Shown: one piece after another, positions 30,968 through 40,052 of the stretch
Position numbering within the stretch: the first letter of the stretch is position 1
Layout: every line of letters begins with the position of its first letter
Assembly (NCBI GenBank): GCA_002733575.1
Contig: NVWB01000023.1
Span: forward strand, 1-53,505
Direction: 5' to 3'
From: Blastopirellula sp.
GTDB taxonomy: Bacteria; Planctomycetota; Planctomycetia; Pirellulales; Pirellulaceae
Length of the DNA stretch: 53,505 nt
Translations under genes and position numbers: made by a program
The notes under the pieces: model-generated
The model's input: only the letters and a program-made list of their open reading frames with translations
Databases searched by the model: none
Told to the model about the DNA's origin: nothing

Positions 30968-31399
30968 TTAGGCCAGCGTGTAAGAGTTAGCTATCACAAT
31001 GTCAACGAGGCCATTGGCCCCCAAGACTCCAGCGCTACCTTCGATATGTGCGACAACATCCTCGCCCGTACCGGCAGCTACAAGAAGGCCTGCGGCGTTA
31101 GTGGTAAGCGCCTGACCTTCGGTATATGTTGCCGCTACTGCGACGGCTTGAAACTGATGGCCGACCTCGGGAACGAAGGCAATGCCAGTAGTTCCTGAGA
31201 CGTAGGCTGTGTCCACCGCCTGACCTTGGAGCATAAGAGCATCCAAAAGCAGAAGGCGAGAGTCGCCGCCAGCTCCGGCTGCGGTTAGTGCCGCGCCAGA
31301 GTCTTCGACGAAAGTGCCTGGCAGCAATGCGCCAGTAACTAAACGGGTGACAGTACGAGGCTGTCGAGAAACGGGTCCGCGAAAAATTCGATTGGCCAC
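30968..31399 (-). CDS. Head decoration or capsid-stabilising protein
   Basis: The 143-residue protein is Ala/Gly-rich and beta-rich (TRLVTGALLPGTFVEDSG, EGQALTTNAAGLLVAAGTGE), like DUF2190-type decoration proteins. It lies just upstream of the major capsid gene. Its size is normal for that group. Confidence 0.65.
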   Translation of the reverse strand: MANRIFRGPVSRQPRTVTRLVTGALLPGTFVEDSGAALTAAGAGGDSRLLLLDALMLQGQAVDTAYVSGTTGIAFVPEVGHQFQAVAVAATYTEGQALTTNAAGLLVAAGTGEDVVAHIEGSAGVLGANGLVDIVIANSYTLA

Positions 31400-31400
31400 T

Positions 31401-32591
31401 CTACTTCTCCGTCGCGTCTATATCTGCGTTCGGGTTGAAATCTTTGAACCCGTCCTTTGGCGTTGAGCTGTCAGAATGATTCGAGGAAAGGCCTTGCGAC
31501 TTACCTGGCGCAACCTTGCTGGCAAGAACTTTTAGCACGTTTACTTCCATGCCTTCGAGCTCTTCGGCATTGTAAATGCCGGAATCAATCAGGGTCTTGG
31601 TTAGCTTGTCCGTCTCCGCCTTAGCGGTGGCGACTTCGTTAGCTTCCATTGATTCGAGCTTGTTCGCGATAGGCTCCAAAGCGGTCTTAATCGCTCCGGC
31701 CAATGTATCGACAAGACTCTCGGAATTTGTGGCAAGAGTCTTGGCAATGCCAGAGACTTCGCCCTTCAACTCCGCAAACTGTTCGTCGGTGACAGCCATG
31801 CTTTCGTCCTCATTAATGTTTGAATTCAGGACCGGAGCCCCCTCTTGTTCCGATTGTAACGCTTCTTCGATAAACTTTACAACCTTGTCTTTGATGGCAG
31901 CCCATCGTGATTCTTTTTCTTTGCGCTCTATCGTCTGAATGATGGAAGAGCCAAGGTGGTCAATCTCTTCTTCGATCCAGTCTTCCACACAAGTGTTTTG
32001 CACTTCCATTTCATCGCCGGCGCTATTTACCATCATGCCAACGCCTTGGTCCGGCGTCGCCGCTCCGGCCTCATTTAACAGAATAGCATCGTGATCGAAA
32101 ACCATATTTCTCGCGATTGCTTTGTAGCCGTCCGCGTTAGGTGTTAATTCTTTTTGCATGAATATGCCGGTGCTGGTATGAATCGGGTCGCCCTTGTTGA
32201 TAGCGTCCAGCAATTGCTTACCGCCGTCCGTTCGCTCAGCGTTGGCCACGTCCACCACTTTGTCCATAAACACGCGGCCATCTTTTCGGGTGACGTTCTC
32301 ATTATGCACGCCGATCCAAAAGCCATTGATGCCTTCGGGAGAAGAGGCGGAAACATACCGATTATTGACCATTGGATGGCCGAAAGGCGCTGGCGTTTGT
32401 TCAAGCAATGCGTAGCTCGCTTCGATCTCTTCCGGCGGATATAAAATTCCATTCATAACGACGTTATCAGGAAGCGTCGCGGAAGGTATGATGATTTTCT
32501 CGCGACCGTCGCGGGTCTCTGTACGAATCGCCGCATTATCTACAAGCGTTCTAACATTTACGAGAATTTGAGAGGTTTCTATCTTTGCCAT
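31401..32591 (-). CDS. DUF2213-like prohead protease/scaffold
   Basis: The start is the ATG at 32589-32591 (MAKIETSQILVNVR) with GGAACCAGC upstream. In the 396-residue product the N-terminal 190 residues contain the DUF2213 pattern (NGILYPPEEIEASYALLEQ, PAPFGHPM, HTSTGIFMQKE). The C-terminal half is a charged coiled coil (EQFAELKGEVSGIAKTLA, LESMEANEVATAKAETDK) typical of scaffolds. It probably both scaffolds and matures the prohead. Confidence 0.8.
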   Translation of the reverse strand: MAKIETSQILVNVRTLVDNAAIRTETRDGREKIIIPSATLPDNVVMNGILYPPEEIEASYALLEQTPAPFGHPMVNNRYVSASSPEGINGFWIGVHNENVTRKDGRVFMDKVVDVANAERTDGGKQLLDAINKGDPIHTSTGIFMQKELTPNADGYKAIARNMVFDHDAILLNEAGAATPDQGVGMMVNSAGDEMEVQNTCVEDWIEEEIDHLGSSIIQTIERKEKESRWAAIKDKVVKFIEEALQSEQEGAPVLNSNINEDESMAVTDEQFAELKGEVSGIAKTLATNSESLVDTLAGAIKTALEPIANKLESMEANEVATAKAETDKLTKTLIDSGIYNAEELEGMEVNVLKVLASKVAPGKSQGLSSNHSDSSTPKDGFKDFNPNADIDATEK

Positions 32592-32635
32592 GCTGGTTCC
32601 TGTTTTTCGCTTTATATCAGACCGGACAAGGCCGG

Positions 32636-33493
32636 TCAATTAATTTGTCGAGCCTTCTTCTTGCCCGCCCCAATTTCCTTGCCTGACTCGTCGACAAGAA
32701 CTTCGACCTGAGAGCACTTGCAGTTTATGCCGTTTGCGTCCTGCGCGTACCATTCTCGAACGGCCTGCACGCTGAAAAGCAAGCCGTGTCTGGCCGCATG
32801 GCTTTGCCTGGTTGTCGAAGAGTTCGCTGAAAAGTGTTTCATTGCTAGCCGAATTCCTTGGCGCTGCCTAGCATCCTCGGCCTCGTCCATTCTTGCCCGA
32901 CGAAGCGCGCCAGTGATTTCGGTTCGTGCGATTTTCTCGCCTCGGCCTTGTGATATTCCGAATTGATTGGATAATTTTCCGACTATCGATAAAGGATTGT
33001 CGCCAACTTCGACGGCATTTCTCAGTACGCGGCTAAGCTCTTTTGCCGCCTGAGCATCGAACCCTCGCATTTCCTCAAACACTCGAGCCGATATTAGCGA
33101 GACTCGCCGCTGGTACGGAGCCCCCGAAAGTATGTCGGTAATTTCGCGAGTGTAGTCGTCTGAAATATTGCCAATATTTACAGCGCTTTGAGCAGTTCCG
33201 TTTTCGTATGCTGCCATAGCCTCGCTGACTACAAGTTCGTGAGAGCTTTCGCCGATCATGGCTATTAGTATTTCATCGGCGACGCTCGAAAGCTCGCCGA
33301 GGCTGATCTGGTATTCGTATCGTTTGGCGTTGGTCTCGATTATCTGGAAGGGCCAAGAGCTTATTTTTGCTTTGAGCAATTTACGCGCCGCCGATAGCTG
33401 CCGGCGGATCGCCGCCGAAGAGCGACGAATTCGAGCGACTTGCCCGACGGGATTTTCCTTATTCCTCGGAACTATTGGCTTGCCTTGCGCCAC
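32636..33493 (-). CDS. MuF-like head morphogenesis protein
   Basis: The 285-residue protein carries the C-terminal phage head morphogenesis domain: ARTEITGALRRARMDEAEDA, then MKHFSANSSTTRQSHAARHG and INCKCSQVEVL (C-x-C end). A few copies join the prohead with portal in related phages. It overlaps the portal stop by one base. Confidence 0.85.
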   Translation of the reverse strand: MAQGKPIVPRNKENPVGQVARIRRSSAAIRRQLSAARKLLKAKISSWPFQIIETNAKRYEYQISLGELSSVADEILIAMIGESSHELVVSEAMAAYENGTAQSAVNIGNISDDYTREITDILSGAPYQRRVSLISARVFEEMRGFDAQAAKELSRVLRNAVEVGDNPLSIVGKLSNQFGISQGRGEKIARTEITGALRRARMDEAEDARQRQGIRLAMKHFSANSSTTRQSHAARHGLLFSVQAVREWYAQDANGINCKCSQVEVLVDESGKEIGAGKKKARQIN

Positions 33494-34839
33494 TATTCTT
33501 CCGCCGCCTCTTTGTCTTCGTCGTCAATATCATCGGTGAGCCGGTCGGCCTCGTTGAGCGGCTTGTATCCCATTTCCTCTCGAATTTCGGCGGCAGTGAA
33601 CACGATTTCACCGGTTCCCAAAAACTCCTTATTGATCGTGGCCATGTCTTTTCCCTTGGCCGTTTTTTCTGAGCCCGAGGCCTCCGACAAGTCGCTCCAG
33701 TCCGGCGTCCAGTCCTCGTCTGGCATAATTCCAGCATCGACAAGCGTTTGAATTATTCGCATAACATTAGGAAGAACAAAATTAGTACGGCGACCCTGTA
33801 TGGTTTCGCACCACTCTTTCCCGTCTTCGGTGCTTGCTCGCTCGCCAGTTTGAGAGCCTAATAGTATTTTCATCGGTATTGGCATTGACGCGGCAAACGA
33901 CTGCATAGGACCAGCGATAAATTGCTCAGGTTGCGGCAATTTCATTGTTAGCTTTTTGGCGTCCATTCCTTGAACCATTAGGAGCTGATCGAAACCTTGC
34001 TGCCAATCGCCGACAACTTCGTCCATTTTATCAGGAAGGCCTTCGACAGTAGTACCGAGCATTTTTGCAAGCCCCTCCATGCTGGCGTCTTTATCTATGT
34101 TCAGAATCGGCGCGGATTTAGCCTCCTTCCAGAACCCTTCGCCGCCCGCACCCATAACCTTTTCGATTGTTATCAGATCATTGAAGCCGGCCTCTAGCGC
34201 GGGCTTCCCGTATATTGTGGAATCCTCCGACCAAATATGCACGCGGCTTGCGTGAACCTCGACGTTTCTGCCGGCTCCATTATTTAGGCCTACTGCCGAT
34301 TCTGTAAACGTGAACGAGAGCGGCTGGCCGTAAGTTAGGCTCGTTTGAACGTCGTCGAACTTCAACGGAATCAATTGCTCCGAGTAAACTGGAATAAGCT
34401 CAATCAAACCATTTAGCCCGCTTGTAACTTTCTCTAGCGGCTCCTTCAAGTCCTTGTCGTCAGCCACCCTGATAATTAGGCCGGCATAATTATGCACTCG
34501 GCTTTTTTCGTCGAGGTCTTTTAGCTTTTCCCAAAACCTTACTCGATCAAATGCCTCTCGAACGGCTTTCTCTGCTAGCGTTTCTTTGTCTGAATTTTCG
34601 CCGGCAGTCCTCATTACAGGATGGTCGCGCCAAGTCTTCTGCACCGGCCTCTGAATTCCCGCCCGAGCTATGCCGTTGCGTCGATACATCGTGTAATATT
34701 GAGAGAATGTAATATCGACGGGGTAGCCGAAGTCGTACCAGTGATTATGCTTCGGCGAAGCGTTTCCGAAGTAGCCGCCGAACATGGTATTCATGTAGCG
34801 AGTCGTCGCGTTAGCTATGAATTGCTTGTCGATTCTCAT
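33493..34839 (-). CDS. Portal protein (DUF1073 type)
   Basis: The 448-residue protein has the typical DUF1073 portal features: YRRNGIARAGIQRPVQKTWR near residues 52-71, GLIELIPVYSEQLIPL, ASRVHIWSEDS, and late PMKILLGSQTGERAST. The C-terminus is acidic (DDEDKEAAEE). It forms the ring at one capsid vertex, the docking site of terminase. Some databases name this family after an anti-CBASS protein; the gene order here supports portal. Confidence 0.85.
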   Translation of the reverse strand: MRIDKQFIANATTRYMNTMFGGYFGNASPKHNHWYDFGYPVDITFSQYYTMYRRNGIARAGIQRPVQKTWRDHPVMRTAGENSDKETLAEKAVREAFDRVRFWEKLKDLDEKSRVHNYAGLIIRVADDKDLKEPLEKVTSGLNGLIELIPVYSEQLIPLKFDDVQTSLTYGQPLSFTFTESAVGLNNGAGRNVEVHASRVHIWSEDSTIYGKPALEAGFNDLITIEKVMGAGGEGFWKEAKSAPILNIDKDASMEGLAKMLGTTVEGLPDKMDEVVGDWQQGFDQLLMVQGMDAKKLTMKLPQPEQFIAGPMQSFAASMPIPMKILLGSQTGERASTEDGKEWCETIQGRRTNFVLPNVMRIIQTLVDAGIMPDEDWTPDWSDLSEASGSEKTAKGKDMATINKEFLGTGEIVFTAAEIREEMGYKPLNEADRLTDDIDDEDKEAAEE

Positions 34840-34902
34840 GCAGGTTCCCGCCTCATTGTTTGGCCTAGTTTATAGCAAGCCGCAAAGTATTTCTATCGGC
34901 GC

Positions 34903-36159
34903 TCAATTTCGGTGCTTTTTCTTGACAAACACTCCCGCTTGCCGTTGCTGCTTTATCATTGGCCCGAGCGCGTAGCGAAGAGCGTCCCAGCGGTGATTAT
35001 GGTCGTCTTGAATTGCCGGCAGTATCTCGCCGCTTCGCTTGTCTACCTTGTAGCAGTACAGCCGAGCCTCTTCGAGCATGGACCGGCAGCGCACATGGAT
35101 CACGATTGCGTCGAACGTTTTCAGGTATTCCAGCCCGTCTTCTACACTGCCTGGCCACTTCGTACAAGCCTCGATTTTAGGTAATCCGTGCCGCCGTAGG
35201 TAGCTAATCGACTCAGGCCGAGCGTTGTCCGCCTTCAAGGCGTAGGCCGCAACGCCAGGTATCTTATCATCCAGCCAGTCGGCAGTGTCGTCCAGCTCAA
35301 GCCCTATATCTTGCTCGTCGTCGTCGTGGCTATCATATTCGACGTAAAGTTTGTTCTTGTGAATCCATGCGCGAACTCCGCAAGTCGGATCGTTAGCGAA
35401 CCCAAAGTCGAGCCCCTGGTACGGACCCTCCCAATCGTCGGCCGGCTCGAATTCGCCTGACTCCCAATAGCCGGCAAAAATTTGCGCCGCGCTCTTTGTG
35501 TTATAGCCGCCCAGCCAAATGTGAACGAATCGCTCGTAGTCTTTTAGCTTTTGCGCGTCGGCTTGCTTTATCGACTTAGCAGGACGCCACGGATTGTCGA
35601 GATAATTAACGGTAACAAGAACGAAGTCCGGATCGCTTTCAGTTCCTCGGAAGTGATTTTCTACGGCGTCGTTTCGCTGGTCAGGATTCCAAGAAAACCA
35701 AATTTCCGAGCCCTCTTTTCTGATTGTAGGGATTAATAATTCTAGGCTTCTCGCGCTGGCATTCTGAGCCTCTTCAAACCACGCGCCGTCGAATCCTTCG
35801 AGCGACTTGATACTGTCTGCAGTGTGATCCTGCATCCCTTGGAAAATTATTAGGCCTTGCCCGCCTATTCTTCGAATCTCTGTATCGGTTATTTTGAATA
35901 GGCTAATGTAGCCCATTGCCCGAATTTTAGACTCTACCAATTTCTTAGCGGAATATTTCAGGCTCTTTTGAATTTCTCGAATACAAACAAACTGGTAGTC
36001 TGGATTAATAACGATATTTTCGACGAGCATTTCGGCGAATAGGTGAGACTTGCCTCCGGAGCGGCCACCCTTAGCCCCCTTATACATTGCAGGAGCAAAA
36101 AGCGGCTCAGCCCATTGCGGAGTGATTAGCGTTAGCTCTTCGGCTGCCAGATCGACCAC
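34903..36159 (-). CDS. Terminase large subunit
   Basis: The 418-residue protein has Walker A GGRSGGKS (31-38), Walker B GAWFEEA (125-131) and SWNPD, then the RNase H-like nuclease domain with GLDFGFANDP, LKADNARPES and DHNHRWDALRYAL (catalytic acids). It belongs to the PBSX/Terminase_3-like group. It cuts and pumps DNA into the prohead. The gene lies between a small terminase-like gene and portal. Confidence 0.92.
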   Translation of the reverse strand: MVDLAAEELTLITPQWAEPLFAPAMYKGAKGGRSGGKSHLFAEMLVENIVINPDYQFVCIREIQKSLKYSAKKLVESKIRAMGYISLFKITDTEIRRIGGQGLIIFQGMQDHTADSIKSLEGFDGAWFEEAQNASARSLELLIPTIRKEGSEIWFSWNPDQRNDAVENHFRGTESDPDFVLVTVNYLDNPWRPAKSIKQADAQKLKDYERFVHIWLGGYNTKSAAQIFAGYWESGEFEPADDWEGPYQGLDFGFANDPTCGVRAWIHKNKLYVEYDSHDDDEQDIGLELDDTADWLDDKIPGVAAYALKADNARPESISYLRRHGLPKIEACTKWPGSVEDGLEYLKTFDAIVIHVRCRSMLEEARLYCYKVDKRSGEILPAIQDDHNHRWDALRYALGPMIKQQRQAGVFVKKKHRN

Positions 36160-36161
36160 GG

Positions 36162-36572
36162 CTAGTGGGTAACTGTCGAGGATTCAGCCTGAGCTTTTTC
36201 GCTCTTCTCGATTACAGCTTCGAGCCGCCTGACCTCTTCGCCACTCTTCGCAAAAACTCGGCGGACTACGGCCGGCGCCAGCGTTCCGTCCTCATTCGAT
36301 AGATCGATTTTCTCGGAGAACCCGCCCTTGGTTTTCAGGAAGAAGATTATAGCGGTCAAGTTTCCAGATTGAACTTTTTGAAACAGACCTTTCGAGGCCG
36401 TCATAATCTGCGTCGCTATACCGCTATCGAGCTCTTCGCGATAATACTTTCGCAAAGTCTTCTCGGCGATTCCAATATAATCGGCTATCCGTTTTTCCTG
36501 CATACCAAAGCTGGATAGAAGCTTGACCTCGCTTCGGTGCAGCTCCGTTGGTTCGTGTCTATGGTTAGCCAT
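36162..36572 (-). CDS. Terminase small subunit-like protein
   Basis: The 136-residue protein begins with a helix-turn-helix (ELHRSEVKLLSSFGMQEKRI, YIGIAEKTLRKYYREEL) followed by a helical segment and the LTAIIFFLKTKGGFSEK motif common in small terminase or related packaging proteins. It would recognise the packaging start. Confidence 0.8.
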   Translation of the reverse strand: MANHRHEPTELHRSEVKLLSSFGMQEKRIADYIGIAEKTLRKYYREELDSGIATQIMTASKGLFQKVQSGNLTAIIFFLKTKGGFSEKIDLSNEDGTLAPAVVRRVFAKSGEEVRRLEAVIEKSEKAQAESSTVTH

Positions 36573-36587
36573 CGTCTCTCTCGATCT

Positions 36588-36674
36588 TTATTTCGTCGAA
36601 GCTTTTGCCGCTTTCATGGCGGACAGCTTCTCCGGTGCAGTCTTCCGCATGGAAAACTTATTGATTTCTGTCAT
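36588..36674 (-). CDS. Possible 28-residue gene
   Basis: A short frame (MTEINKFSMRKTAPEKL...) fills the gap between the small terminase-like gene and the 36689 gene. It is basic with no feature beyond one helix. The ribosome site (GAGCAAGAAC) is weak. It could be chance. Confidence 0.3.
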   Translation of the reverse strand: MTEINKFSMRKTAPEKLSAMKAAKASTK

Positions 36675-36688
36675 GTTCTTGCTCGCTG

Positions 36689-37198
36689 TCAGTGAGGGCT
36701 AGGAATGAGGATCTTAATACGTCGGTGCTTTATCTTTCTGATTTCTCCAAGGCGCGTTTGCGCTAAATTGGTAGCTCTGAATATATAGGCGGCGCGTATC
36801 CGGCGCAAGTGTTTCTCTCGGAAGGTGGTCGGCTCCTGAAATCGAACAAGGTCGGCCAGCTCGCGGTCTACTAGGTCGTTCTCTTTCTCGGGTATAACGC
36901 CGGCAGCAATTAGCCATAGAAGAACGTCATGGATTAGGCTCGGGAGTCGCATCCACTCGGTATCTGGAAAACAGTCAGCGCCGTTGTAGCAGCATGCCGC
37001 CTTGATCGTGAGAAGGCCGCTCATTGTTACTTTGTAATACCGCGTTTCGTGATCGCGCAAGATTGTGAAATTATTTAGGAGCTGCCACCGAACGGTTCGC
37101 TCTATTTGATACTTCCAGCCATTAGAGGTATACAGGTCTACGATTACAACGCGAGGCGGGATAAAATTTTCTGGCTTTTTGTACGGCGCGAGCTTCAC
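36689..37198 (-). CDS. DUF1353-like phage protein
   Basis: A GTG at 37196-37198 overlaps the preceding stop (TAGTG) and gives 169 residues starting with VKLAPYKKPENF; a longer start would overlap the neighbour by 91 bases. MRLPSLIHDVLLWLIAAG is the HD-like core of DUF1353, a common phage morphogenesis-region protein of uncertain role. The C-terminal part is basic. Confidence 0.5.
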   Translation of the reverse strand: MKLAPYKKPENFIPPRVVIVDLYTSNGWKYQIERTVRWQLLNNFTILRDHETRYYKVTMSGLLTIKAACCYNGADCFPDTEWMRLPSLIHDVLLWLIAAGVIPEKENDLVDRELADLVRFQEPTTFREKHLRRIRAAYIFRATNLAQTRLGEIRKIKHRRIKILIPSPH

Positions 37199-37563
37199 TA
37201 GATTTCGTCTTTTCCGGTGTCCGGCTTTGCCTTGACCTTTCCGCTGCTCTCTTTCACTTCCCCGCCGAAGGTAACGGTTAACACCCAATAGTAAAAAGTT
37301 TTATCAAGAATTAAATTATTGACGGATTCAGTCGCACGATAAAGGCCGTCCGTTCCGGTGACGAATGGAAGCGCAAGGTTTGCGATGATAGGAATCGTTC
37401 TTTCTTCGTCGCCATACAGGTTGAAGTTGACGGCGGCCGTCGTGATATATTTGTCGGCCGCATCGATAGCAGGAAGCGCGGCGATGTCTTCATCAGAGAA
37501 AAAGCACTGATACTCGAAGACGTTCGCCGAGTTTATGTAAAGATTTCTTACAGGAGCCGCCAT
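37198..37563 (-). CDS. Hypothetical structural-region protein
   Basis: The 121-residue protein begins MAAPVRNLYINSANVFEYQ and is beta-rich (YYWVLTVTFGGEVKESSG), like small baseplate or fibre-associated Ig-like proteins. It lies between fibre-like and terminase genes. No family is recognised. Confidence 0.6.
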   Translation of the reverse strand: MAAPVRNLYINSANVFEYQCFFSDEDIAALPAIDAADKYITTAAVNFNLYGDEERTIPIIANLALPFVTGTDGLYRATESVNNLILDKTFYYWVLTVTFGGEVKESSGKVKAKPDTGKDEI

Positions 37564-37566
37564 TGT

Positions 37567-37803
37567 CTAGCTCGCTTTGATTCTCAGGCTGTCAACCGAT
37601 AGAGGCGTAGAGCCTGGCACGCGCTTGCCGGTCTTGCCGGTGGCTACATCCTTAGCCCATCCCACATTAACGAATGCGTTCGCCTCCTTTTCTGGAAGAC
37701 TGTCGCGAGTGCCTGGAAATTTCTTCTCACCGTAAACCTTCGCGAACGGCTCTTCTACCCACTCAATCAAAATGTACTTTTCTGGCGTGGTTTTTTTGAC
37801 CAT
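37567..37803 (-). CDS. Hypothetical 78-residue protein
   Basis: The protein begins MVKKTTPEKYILIEWVEEP and is basic/acidic mixed. Its start is one base after the previous stop. No domain is recognised. It is conserved in position within a run of small fibre-region genes. Confidence 0.6.
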   Translation of the reverse strand: MVKKTTPEKYILIEWVEEPFAKVYGEKKFPGTRDSLPEKEANAFVNVGWAKDVATGKTGKRVPGSTPLSVDSLRIKAS

Positions 37804-38165
37804 TACGTTGCGTCTCCTAATTCTATATCGAAGGCGGCAATCGTAACTGTTCCGCCGGCGGTGAGCAGCTGTCCGGTGCAGGTCGTAACAGCGAGCAGGG
37901 TCGTGCCTTTAGTGATCGCGATATGCGTCGCGGTTCCAGTGAAGTCAATCGCCGAGTCGGTCGGAGCCGTTAGCGTAGTCTTGCGCCCGCTGGTATCGCC
38001 ATTGGCGTCGGCGTAGTTACCGCCTCCGAGGACGTCTTGGGCTAGCATGTATGTCGCGTTAGCTTCGGCATAAGTCGCCGGCTGCGCGCTACATACGTGA
38101 ATCGCGTCGCCGTCTAATTCGGCGAGCATTAGATCGAGAATTGCATCTGGAATTACTTTAGCCAT
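37803..38165 (-). CDS. Hypothetical beta-rich virion-region protein
   Basis: The 120-residue protein (MAKVIPDAILDLMLAELDGD...) has a Thr/Ala-rich beta C-terminal half (HIAITKGTTLLAVTTCTGQ). This pattern occurs in many small phage structural proteins. It lies directly after the long repeat-containing fibre gene. Confidence 0.6.
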   Translation of the reverse strand: MAKVIPDAILDLMLAELDGDAIHVCSAQPATYAEANATYMLAQDVLGGGNYADANGDTSGRKTTLTAPTDSAIDFTGTATHIAITKGTTLLAVTTCTGQLLTAGGTVTIAAFDIELGDAT

Positions 38166-38177
38166 GCGTTTTGGTCC

Positions 38178-40052
38178 CTATGTTTCAAATCGGCCGGCGT
38201 GCGGAGATTTAACGGCCGCTCGCCCTTCGTGAACTGGTTTGACCGAGAGCCTACCACCTATTACCGAAAGAATCGAGAAGCGGCCCTCAAGCTCTGCCAG
38301 TATCGGGTCGCCAATCGCGGCGCTTTCAAGCAATAGCGCCAGAGACAGCCCTTCGACCGTCAAGCTGCTCGCCTGAGCGATCACCGGAGAATCGATAGAG
38401 AGCGGCAAGCTAATTGCCGCCACGGTTATCTCGTTCGCCTGAGCCAATGAGGTTGAGCTCACTCCAAGAGCGAGAGCCAGCGCATCCACCGAAAGAGAAT
38501 AGCCTTGAGAAAGGTCAATATTTCCGACCTCTAGCCCAAGCGTAATGCCCTGGGCTACCAATTCGTGAGCCTGAACTAGCGCTGCAGCATCGAACGCCAA
38601 AAGCATCGAGAGAGAATCCGGCGCGAGGCCGTGAGCCTGAGAAATCACCGGAACCTCTATGGCCAGGCTGAGCCCTATACCTGCAGCCGTGATCGGCGTT
38701 CCGCTTGCTATCGTGACGTTGCCGACTGAAAGAGCTATCGCTATCTCGCTCGGAGTGATCGAATTCGCTTGCGCTATCGACGGCGCGGCCAGAGCGATAG
38801 CGAGCGACAATTCCGCCGTCGCTAATTCGTTCGCCTGAGCAATCGCGGCGGCGTCAATCCCTAGAGCGAGCCCCATACTTGCAGCGGCAATCGCGTTCGC
38901 TTGAAGTATTGCGGGCGACTCCATTGCAAGAGCCATCGCAAGATCGGCGGCCGATAATTCAGCGCCGCTTGAAATTGCCGGCGACTCAATTCCGACGTCC
39001 ATGCCTAGATCGGCCGGAGCGATTTCGTTCGCTTGCGTGATCGGCGCGGCGTCGATTGTTAGGGCCAGGCTAACGGATTGAACGACAAGAATTGCGCCGC
39101 CGGCATCGTATTCGTAAGCGCCTATTTCACAAGCAGCGTCGCGAGTTACTCCGTTCGCGTCGTTGGCTGTAACACCTGTTAGCGTGTTGTCGCCTGCGCC
39201 AATGAGTTCGGCAGCGTCCGTCGTTAAATTCCAATCAAACCCCGCAAAGTCTACAAAATAGTTTGTAAAATCAACCCCGTCTGCGCTTCCTCCGTTGTCG
39301 GTGTCTAAATCTGCCGCAATCACGCCTGACTGTTTAAAGGCGCAATTTCCGGCGGCGATCGTCATTCCTGTTCCTGACTTTACAAACGCGTCCAACGAGC
39401 TAATCCAGCAATTTTGCAGCTCCATGCTAGCGTAGTCTCTAACAACCAGCCGACCATTAAACCCGCAATTATTCAGCTTTATAACAAAAGTTTCGCCACT
39501 ACTTAATCCTGTAAATGCGTCAATGGACGCGCTAACAGCATCAATAAAGTTTGAGTTGTTTATTGTTAGCACTTTTCCATCGACAGGGATGATTCTGCAA
39601 CCGCTTATAGAGTCAACGCAAATTCCATCCCAAACAGAATCAGCAAAACCGCCAAGAGTATAGAGAGTGTAAGCGCCGTTAAAATAAACTTGCGTTAAAT
39701 TAAGCTGCCTATAAATTAGGATTGTTTGATTGCCGTGTGACGAATTAATTCCCGCCCCTTCCGGCTTGCCGTGGCACTGCGAATCCGCGCCACCATTGGC
39801 AACGGTCGCCCCCCGAATTGTTACGGTTACGTCTGCGTCCCAGCCATTGAACAACAGCCTATTCGCGGTTGCTTCCACGCCCGTAACATAAACGTCGTGA
39901 GTTTCTCCAGGAGAATAGGAAATCCCGTCCTGCGCTACTTCCCAATCGTTGAAGTTTGCATAGGCACGGTCCGAATCTCCATTAGTCTTATTAGTGGTTC
40001 CGTCGCCGCCAGTGGTGCTTCCGGTATTTATATAAGAAACCGTGTTAGCCAT
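38178..40052 (-). CDS. Fibre-like protein: beta-helix head and twelve 22-residue repeats
   Basis: The 624-residue protein starts (about 1-320) with a right-handed parallel beta-helix-like region (short strands, many Asn, pattern like TINNSNFIDAVSASIDAF) that ends in GAYEYD, as in many phage adhesins. Residues 323-585 are a near-perfect tandem array of 22-residue units with hydrophobic x-L-x-L positions and a QAN-type motif. The last 39 residues are basic. It may be a tail fibre or surface protein. It is unusual that it lies before terminase, not after tape measure. Confidence 0.7.
   Translation of the reverse strand: MANTVSYINTGSTTGGDGTTNKTNGDSDRAYANFNDWEVAQDGISYSPGETHDVYVTGVEATANRLLFNGWDADVTVTIRGATVANGGADSQCHGKPEGAGINSSHGNQTILIYRQLNLTQVYFNGAYTLYTLGGFADSVWDGICVDSISGCRIIPVDGKVLTINNSNFIDAVSASIDAFTGLSSGETFVIKLNNCGFNGRLVVRDYASMELQNCWISSLDAFVKSGTGMTIAAGNCAFKQSGVIAADLDTDNGGSADGVDFTNYFVDFAGFDWNLTTDAAELIGAGDNTLTGVTANDANGVTRDAACEIGAYEYDAGGAILVVQSVSLALTIDAAPITQANEIAPADLGMDVGIESPAISSGAELSAADLAMALAMESPAILQANAIAAASMGLALGIDAAAIAQANELATAELSLAIALAAPSIAQANSITPSEIAIALSVGNVTIASGTPITAAGIGLSLAIEVPVISQAHGLAPDSLSMLLAFDAAALVQAHELVAQGITLGLEVGNIDLSQGYSLSVDALALALGVSSTSLAQANEITVAAISLPLSIDSPVIAQASSLTVEGLSLALLLESAAIGDPILAELEGRFSILSVIGGRLSVKPVHEGRAAVKSPHAGRFET
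38298..39086 (-). repeat. Twelve tandem 66-base coding repeats
   Basis: Aligned by eye, residues 323-585 of the 38178-40052 protein split into eleven units of exactly 22 residues and one of 21. A unit reads roughly small-A-x-x-L-x-L-x-L-x-I/V-x-x-P/A-x-I-x-Q-A-N-x-L/I. DNA units vary in sequence, so the repeat is old or under selection. The period suggests a solenoid or fibre shaft. Confidence 0.85.

Noticed and set aside
38298..39086. Tandem DNA duplication error
   Set aside because: The 66-base units share protein pattern but differ in bases, so they are not recent copies or assembly artefacts.
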